From NCBI GenBank assembly GCA_003241785.1, contig QFPW01000021.1, positions 3,887-67,886 on the forward strand: DNA of 64,000 nucleotides, in the 5' to 3' direction. Made by a program: the position numbers and the translations under genes. Within the stretch, counting starts at the first letter, position 1, and every line of letters starts with the position of its first letter. Of this stretch, positions 59,029 through 64,000 are shown in pieces. Below the pieces are notes generated by a model that was not told the origin of the DNA, searched no databases, and was given only the letters and a program-made list of their open reading frames with translations. The DNA is from Rhodovulum sulfidophilum. Its GTDB lineage: Bacteria; Pseudomonadota; Alphaproteobacteria; Rhodobacterales; Rhodobacteraceae.

Positions 59029-60381
59029 ATGACTATTTACGTAGGCCCACAACAGACTTCATTATATGTTGGTGCCTTACTGGCCTCAGGTGCTTATTAT
59101 GGAGGAAGTTCTGTTGCAAATACTTTACCCCTTCAGATTGTTAGTTCTCGTGGAGAGGTTAATGCAATCGAAGGTGGCGCAGTTACTTCCACTAACGTAA
59201 AACAAACAGGACGTTCTCGACATTACCTTGGTACTCAAGATGTAACAGAGTTTCAGGTTGGGTTTAATGGCTTCTTTGTAGACTCTGCTACTGCAGGCAA
59301 TAACTATACATGCTTTGAAGTTGACGCATCCAATTCTTACACAATTCGTGTGGCTGTTGAAATTGGTACTACAGTCAAGAGGTTGACGTTTGACGGTGGC
59401 AATCTGGAAGCCGTTATCACCCCGGGAACATTACTCAAACTAACTGACCCAATTAAACCCTCTGATTTTGGCTTACAAGTATTTTCGAAACAAACTCAAA
59501 TTTGGATTCGGTGTGAAAGAGAATTTGTTGTTGGTCAAAAGGGGATGTTCCACCAAACAGCTTCAAACAGCCCGACAATTACTGGTGAGTCCTATTTCGT
59601 AGGTGCAACTACGGCCACCAGTCAATTGATGAATACTGGTGCACTTGTAACCACAGGCGGTTGGACACAACAATCACACATTTGGTTGCCATATTGTATC
59701 CTTGGCCGACCGGTTAAGAAGATGCTCGCTGCCATTACCTTTGGAGCTTCCATTGAGAATGGTGTTGGTGACGGACAAGGTGACGGTCTAAATGGTGCCG
59801 GTGGTTATATGCGCCGCATGTTGGCGAACGTGAACGGTAATAAGATTGCAAGACTACATTTGGCCAAATCTGGTGAGACAGTAAAATCTTGGGTTAACAA
59901 CTCTGCCAAGCGCCGTTATATGCTGCAATATTGCAATCACATATTTTCTGGCCATGGTGGTAATGACTACACCACTGGTGAGTCTCTTGCTAATACTCAA
60001 ACAAGATGGGCACAAGCTTGGGCTTTGATGAAAGCTACTGGTGCTTATGTTGAACACTACGCCCTGTCCCCTAAGTCTGACTCTACAGACGTTTGGGCAA
60101 CACTAGAAAATCAGACCCCTCGGTGGGGTTATGAAACTGGTGGTGAGTTTCGTGATGCTGGTAACGCATGGTGTCTAGCACAAGTCTCCCCGACTGGCAA
60201 TCTGAATGGTTTTATTGACCTTGGTTCTGCACAAAGTCCAGCCGGTGCGCCGGACAAGTGGCGTGTCGATCTTGGGACACCAACCACAGATGGTACACAC
60301 CCTACTGGTGTTATTACCGCTGCCATGGCTGCCGCTAACGTAAATCACATACAAGAACTTATTACAAATTGGGAAAAATAA
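59029..60381 (+). CDS. Virion protein with SGNH hydrolase domain
   Basis: 450 residues: a beta-rich N-terminal region (1-225), then an SGNH/GDSL-like esterase. Block I is FGASIENG with S241 (Ala in place of the usual Asp in GDS), block III is HGGND with N312, and block V is DGTHPTG with D421 and H424. It may deacetylate cell-surface glycans. A gene between terminase and portal is an unusual location for such an enzyme. Confidence 0.75.
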   Translation: MTIYVGPQQTSLYVGALLASGAYYGGSSVANTLPLQIVSSRGEVNAIEGGAVTSTNVKQTGRSRHYLGTQDVTEFQVGFNGFFVDSATAGNNYTCFEVDASNSYTIRVAVEIGTTVKRLTFDGGNLEAVITPGTLLKLTDPIKPSDFGLQVFSKQTQIWIRCEREFVVGQKGMFHQTASNSPTITGESYFVGATTATSQLMNTGALVTTGGWTQQSHIWLPYCILGRPVKKMLAAITFGASIENGVGDGQGDGLNGAGGYMRRMLANVNGNKIARLHLAKSGETVKSWVNNSAKRRYMLQYCNHIFSGHGGNDYTTGESLANTQTRWAQAWALMKATGAYVEHYALSPKSDSTDVWATLENQTPRWGYETGGEFRDAGNAWCLAQVSPTGNLNGFIDLGSAQSPAGAPDKWRVDLGTPTTDGTHPTGVITAAMAAANVNHIQELITNWEK

Positions 60382-60384
60382 CAA

Positions 60385-62487
60385 ATGGCTTCATTTATGG
60401 AAGAAATTCCGCTTAATAAGGATTTGTCCGTCGAGACTTCTGCTGACCCTTCTTCTGCGGTTGCTATACCAGAAGCCACTGACATTCCAGCTGACAATAA
60501 CAAATACAGTAAGCTTGTTGAACTCATTAATGAGGATTTTAACAAGTCTGAACGTAAAAGAATGGCTGACGAAACCCGTTGGCTTGAGTGTTATCGGAAT
60601 TATCGTGGGGTATATGGCCCCACAACTCAGTTTACTGATACTGAGAAGTCCCGAGCATTCATTAAGATTACAAAAACTAAGGTACAGGCCGCTGTAGCAC
60701 AGATTTGTGACGTACTTTTCGCTGGAAATCGCTTCCCGATTGGTATTGAGTCCCCAAATCTCCCTGTTGGTACAGAAGATGCTATTCATATTGACCCAAC
60801 TGGTCAGTCTCCTGTTGCTCCTGAGCCTCAAATGAAGTCTTCTCAAATGGACCCACAGATTGCAAAGCTGTTTGGGCCTAAAAAGAAGCTTCTTGAGCCT
60901 GTAAAAGACGAAATTAAGTCCGGTCCGGGCCTTCTGCCTACTGACATTACCTTTGAGCCTGCAAAAGAGGCTGCAAGGAAGATGGAAAAGCAGATTTTGG
61001 ATCAATTGGACGAAGCAAATGCCTCCAAATCCCTTAGAGCAGTCATTTTTGAGATGGCTTTGCTCGGTACAGGGGTGTATAAAGGCCCATTTGCTATTGA
61101 TAAAGAGTACCCAAAATGGACTGAAACAGGCACTTATGAGCCTATTATTCGTACCATTCCTCATGTAGAGTATGTTTCCGTTTGGGATGCTTATCCTGAT
61201 CCTGATGCTCGTAACATGGGTGAGGCAGAAAAGTTTATTCAACGTCATAAGATGTCAAAGTCTGATTTGAGGGCACTTAAGAAACGTCCTTATTTCCGTG
61301 GCAAGAACATTGAAAAGCTTATTAGTGAAGGTCCTAACTATTCTCAGAAGTGGTGGGAAACTTCTCTTATTGAAACAAACCAGAATGACCTCTCCGTACA
61401 TGATCGTTGGGAAGTCCTAGAGTTTTGGGGTGTTGTAGATGCTGAGTGTGCAAAAGAAGCTGGTCTGAAAATTCCTAAGGAGTTTAAAAATCAAGATCAG
61501 GTTCAGGTTAACGTTTGGATTAGTGGTTCTCATATCATTCGTCTGGTGTTTAACCCATTCACTCCTGCACGTATCCCCTATCAGGTTGTACCTTATGAAG
61601 TCAATCCTTACTCCTTCTTCGGTGTAGGTATTGCTGAAAACATGTTGGATACACAGCTTCTGATGAATGGCTTTATGCGACTGGCAGTAGATAATGCTGC
61701 TCTTTCCTCTAACGTCATTCTTGAGGTGAATGAAGATTACCTTGTTCCCGGCCAGTCTATGGATATCTATCCGGGCAAAATCTTCCGTCGTTCTAGTGGT
61801 CCTCCGGGTCAGGCAATCAACTCTGTTAAGATTGATAACCACACTCAGGATGCTCTGGTAGCTTTCGATAAAGCAAGACAGCTTTCCGATGAAGCAACTG
61901 GTATGCCTTCTTATGCACACGGTCAGGCTGGCGTAGCTGGTGTTGGTCGTACTGCTGCTGGTATGTCAATGCTGATGGGTGCTGCTGCACAGAACATCAA
62001 ACAGGTTGTTCGCAACATTGATGACTACTTGCTTGCCCCACTTGGTCGAGCTTTGTTCGCATTCAATATGCAGTTCAACTTTGATCAGGACTACATTGGA
62101 AATCTTGCAGTGGTTGCCAAGGGTACTGAGTCACTGATGCGAAATGAAATTCGTTCTCAACGTCTTCTTCAGCTTGCACAGTTTGCCTCGCCTAATCCTG
62201 CTATGGCACCATTCATTAAATGGGATTACATCCTTAGGGAATATGCTGCATCTCTTGACCTTGATGAAGAGAAGGTAGTTAACGATCCACGAGCCGCTGC
62301 TATCCAAGCAACTCTTATGCGTAAGGTTGCACAGGCTGCTGGCGCTCAGGGGGTTGGAGCTACTGATCCGAATGCACAAGGTCCTAAGGGTGGTGCACCT
62401 GCTCCTAGTGATCCTACTGGTAATGGTAATGGGAATATTGCCCCCGGTAATGCCCCTGAACCCGGTGCTGAAGGATTTTCTGGCTAA
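60385..62487 (+). CDS. Portal protein
   Basis: 700 residues, the podovirus-type head-tail connector. The core includes YEVNPYSFFGVGIAENMLDT near 415 and ATGMPSYAHGQAGVAG near 510. Helical wing and Gly/Pro-rich C-terminus. Forms the dodecameric portal through which DNA is packaged and ejected. Confidence 0.9.
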   Translation: MASFMEEIPLNKDLSVETSADPSSAVAIPEATDIPADNNKYSKLVELINEDFNKSERKRMADETRWLECYRNYRGVYGPTTQFTDTEKSRAFIKITKTKVQAAVAQICDVLFAGNRFPIGIESPNLPVGTEDAIHIDPTGQSPVAPEPQMKSSQMDPQIAKLFGPKKKLLEPVKDEIKSGPGLLPTDITFEPAKEAARKMEKQILDQLDEANASKSLRAVIFEMALLGTGVYKGPFAIDKEYPKWTETGTYEPIIRTIPHVEYVSVWDAYPDPDARNMGEAEKFIQRHKMSKSDLRALKKRPYFRGKNIEKLISEGPNYSQKWWETSLIETNQNDLSVHDRWEVLEFWGVVDAECAKEAGLKIPKEFKNQDQVQVNVWISGSHIIRLVFNPFTPARIPYQVVPYEVNPYSFFGVGIAENMLDTQLLMNGFMRLAVDNAALSSNVILEVNEDYLVPGQSMDIYPGKIFRRSSGPPGQAINSVKIDNHTQDALVAFDKARQLSDEATGMPSYAHGQAGVAGVGRTAAGMSMLMGAAAQNIKQVVRNIDDYLLAPLGRALFAFNMQFNFDQDYIGNLAVVAKGTESLMRNEIRSQRLLQLAQFASPNPAMAPFIKWDYILREYAASLDLDEEKVVNDPRAAAIQATLMRKVAQAAGAQGVGATDPNAQGPKGGAPAPSDPTGNGNGNIAPGNAPEPGAEGFSG

Positions 62488-62702
62488 TGAAGAAAGAACA
62501 GGCTAATCAACTTTACCTCTTCGTAAACGATAAGCCTACAATGGAAGCCTTGAGGTTCTATATCGACCTCCGCATTGATGCCCTGAAAGAGATACTCACA
62601 AGGGCTGAGACGATTGACGATATTCGCAGAACCCAAGGCGCCATTGATGAGCTTAGGCGTATGAAGAATATAAGAGACGAAGTTAACAACCCGAGGGATT
62701 GA
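62487..62702 (+). CDS. Small helical protein, unknown
   Basis: 71 residues, amphipathic helices with a TMEALRFYIDLRIDALKEIL segment. Overlaps the portal stop by one base. Possibly a head-assembly helper, by position. Confidence 0.7.
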   Translation: MKKEQANQLYLFVNDKPTMEALRFYIDLRIDALKEILTRAETIDDIRRTQGAIDELRRMKNIRDEVNNPRD

Positions 62703-62703
62703 T

Positions 62704-64000
62704 ATGGCAGATAATGATAAGTGGGCTGTTAGGGTCATCGAAGAAAATTCTAAGGGTAAACCTGAAGTCTCTTTTATTGATGCTAAGACAGGTTCTGTAA
62801 TTAACAATCTGGATGATTATCAAGTTGTAGATGCACAAGACATCCCATCTTATGATAGTTACAACAATCCTTTTATTAATAACTTTAATCAGGCACCCAA
62901 TACATCTAATTCCAAGAACCCTACTGGACGAGCAGAAAATCCCCTAATTCATGAAAGTGAAAATCAGGGAGGTACGAGAGATTATCTTAACCCTGCAAAT
63001 GCCCCTTCTGCTAGTAATAACTTCCGTTATGTAGATAAGCCCTCAGCTGTTCTTGGTGTAATGTCACGTATGCCCGGTCAAATCGGCCTTGGTGCAAAAG
63101 CAGTTGGCGTAATGATGGGTGTACAAAATACTCATGCTACTGGTAAAGCTCGTGAGTTTCTTGGACTAGAACCTAACTACCTCTCGAATGGTCTTAAGAA
63201 TATTGTAGGCGATCCTGATGGATATGTTGCAGATGTTAAGATCGGTGATGAGGTTTATTCGGTAGGGCTTGGTGCTTCTGATAAAGCTGGTCGTACTACT
63301 CTTACTCCCAATGAAGCTCGTCAAAGAGCTATGACCATGGGTGTTGACGTTAAAGAGGCAACTAAGGAAGAAAAGAAAGCTGCTATTGAGTCTGCAAAAG
63401 CAGAGGGCGTTAAGCCCGATAGAAGCCTTATAGGAACTCTTGCAGACAATGTGTTTGGTAGTTCATCCAAAAGTACACAAGCTGCTAAAGAAACCAGTAG
63501 GGCAGTTCAAAATGCGCCTACTCGTAATGCTTCTTATGACATTGCAGTTGGTATGGGAATGGGCGATCTTCCGGCCCGTCAAATGGCTGGTATTTCTTAT
63601 GACCTTGCCGGTAAAGGCCGAAGTGAAATTCCCTCTAAAGGTCCTGAATATAAAGTAGCCGATGTTGTTACTGATGTCCTTGGACCTAACTATTCAGTTA
63701 ACGTCACTTCTGGTATGGAACCAGAGGGTAAATCTCCGGTAGGCTCTGCATATAGACATCCTGCTGGTGTAGCCGCTGACTTGGATATTAAGGGCCCACA
63801 AGGTCGTCAACTTGATATCTCAAACCCAAAAGATAAGCAAGCCATTCAAGATGTTGCTCAAGGATTTGCTGCCAGATATGGTGGTAACTTTGGTATGGGA
63901 CCAGAGTACATGGGTAACAAAACAATGCACATGGATACTCTTGATTTGTCCAGACATCCGGGTCTTGGTGCACAGTGGGGTTCCCTTGGTAAATCTATGG
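62704..64000 (+). CDS. Virion protein with M15 peptidase-like end (partial)
   Basis: 432 codons to the window edge, with no stop. An acidic, Asn-rich N-terminus is followed by Gly-rich middle and, near residue 350, SAYRHPAGVAADLD (H352, D359) and MHMD (H409), the zinc-ligand pattern of M15 D-Ala-D-Ala peptidases. It may be a virion peptidoglycan-degrading enzyme used at entry. Cut at 64000. Confidence 0.75.
   Translation, partial: MADNDKWAVRVIEENSKGKPEVSFIDAKTGSVINNLDDYQVVDAQDIPSYDSYNNPFINNFNQAPNTSNSKNPTGRAENPLIHESENQGGTRDYLNPANAPSASNNFRYVDKPSAVLGVMSRMPGQIGLGAKAVGVMMGVQNTHATGKAREFLGLEPNYLSNGLKNIVGDPDGYVADVKIGDEVYSVGLGASDKAGRTTLTPNEARQRAMTMGVDVKEATKEEKKAAIESAKAEGVKPDRSLIGTLADNVFGSSSKSTQAAKETSRAVQNAPTRNASYDIAVGMGMGDLPARQMAGISYDLAGKGRSEIPSKGPEYKVADVVTDVLGPNYSVNVTSGMEPEGKSPVGSAYRHPAGVAADLDIKGPQGRQLDISNPKDKQAIQDVAQGFAARYGGNFGMGPEYMGNKTMHMDTLDLSRHPGLGAQWGSLGKSM

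Noticed and set aside
1..64000. Integrase, repressor or other lysogeny genes
   Set aside because: None was recognised; the window looks like a virulent phage, although a part of the genome is outside it.

Overview
The window is a 64 kb segment of a tailed double-stranded DNA phage genome with a Gram-negative host. The lysis genes include an i-spanin/o-spanin pair. The tail genes resemble T7-like or P22-like podovirus tail-tube proteins, and large internal virion (ejection) proteins follow them. The replication set is T7-like: family A DNA polymerase, primase-helicase, 5'-3' exonuclease, gp2.5-like SSB and endonuclease I. No phage RNA polymerase is visible, and several near-consensus sigma-70 promoters are present, so host RNA polymerase probably transcribes these genes. 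A B12-dependent class II ribonucleotide reductase and ThyX would suit an alphaproteobacterial host, but that is inference. The genome is probably permuted or circular relative to the window: the gene at the right edge is cut, and the left edge begins just after a likely head gene that is not in the window.

Layout. 1-14.3 kb (+ strand): head/tail proteins, tail fibre and its assembly protein, holin, SAR endolysin, spanins and internal virion proteins, ending in a strong bidirectional terminator. 14.4-30.4 kb (- strand): nucleotide metabolism (HAD phosphatase, DUF3310, class II RNR, MazG-like, glutaredoxin, ThyX), a secreted trypsin-like protease, a MotA/TolQ-ExbD-like membrane cassette, and replication/recombination genes. 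30.4-48.5 kb (- strand): an unusual island of two GCS-fold COOH-NH2 ligases, an ATP-grasp ligase, two class II glutamine amidotransferases, a class I GATase-like hydrolase, two gamma-glutamylcyclotransferase-like proteins and an AAA+ ATPase. Interleaved with them are fifteen small proteins, mostly with a GDxV-type beta-barrel look, that share a near-invariant C-terminal tail, consensus YDPxQQGDKD(D/E)DI. 48.5-53.4 kb (- strand): small early genes, lipoproteins, membrane peptides, a tRNA-Leu(UAA) and several nested-hairpin elements. 53.4-55.6 kb: a 2.2 kb stretch without convincing genes, holding a candidate large structured RNA, a cluster of CTCAAG repeats and divergent promoters. 55.6-64 kb (+ strand): terminase subunits, an SGNH hydrolase-like protein, portal, and a cut virion protein with an M15-peptidase-like end.

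The central finding is the 30-48 kb island. The ligases, amidotransferases and cyclotransferases look like a system that makes and breaks amide or gamma-glutamyl bonds. The shared acidic, glutamine-containing tail is an attractive candidate substrate tag. The same tail DNA also supplies the ribosome-binding site, and often the start codon, of the next gene, so the repeat is both a protein tail and a translational-coupling module.
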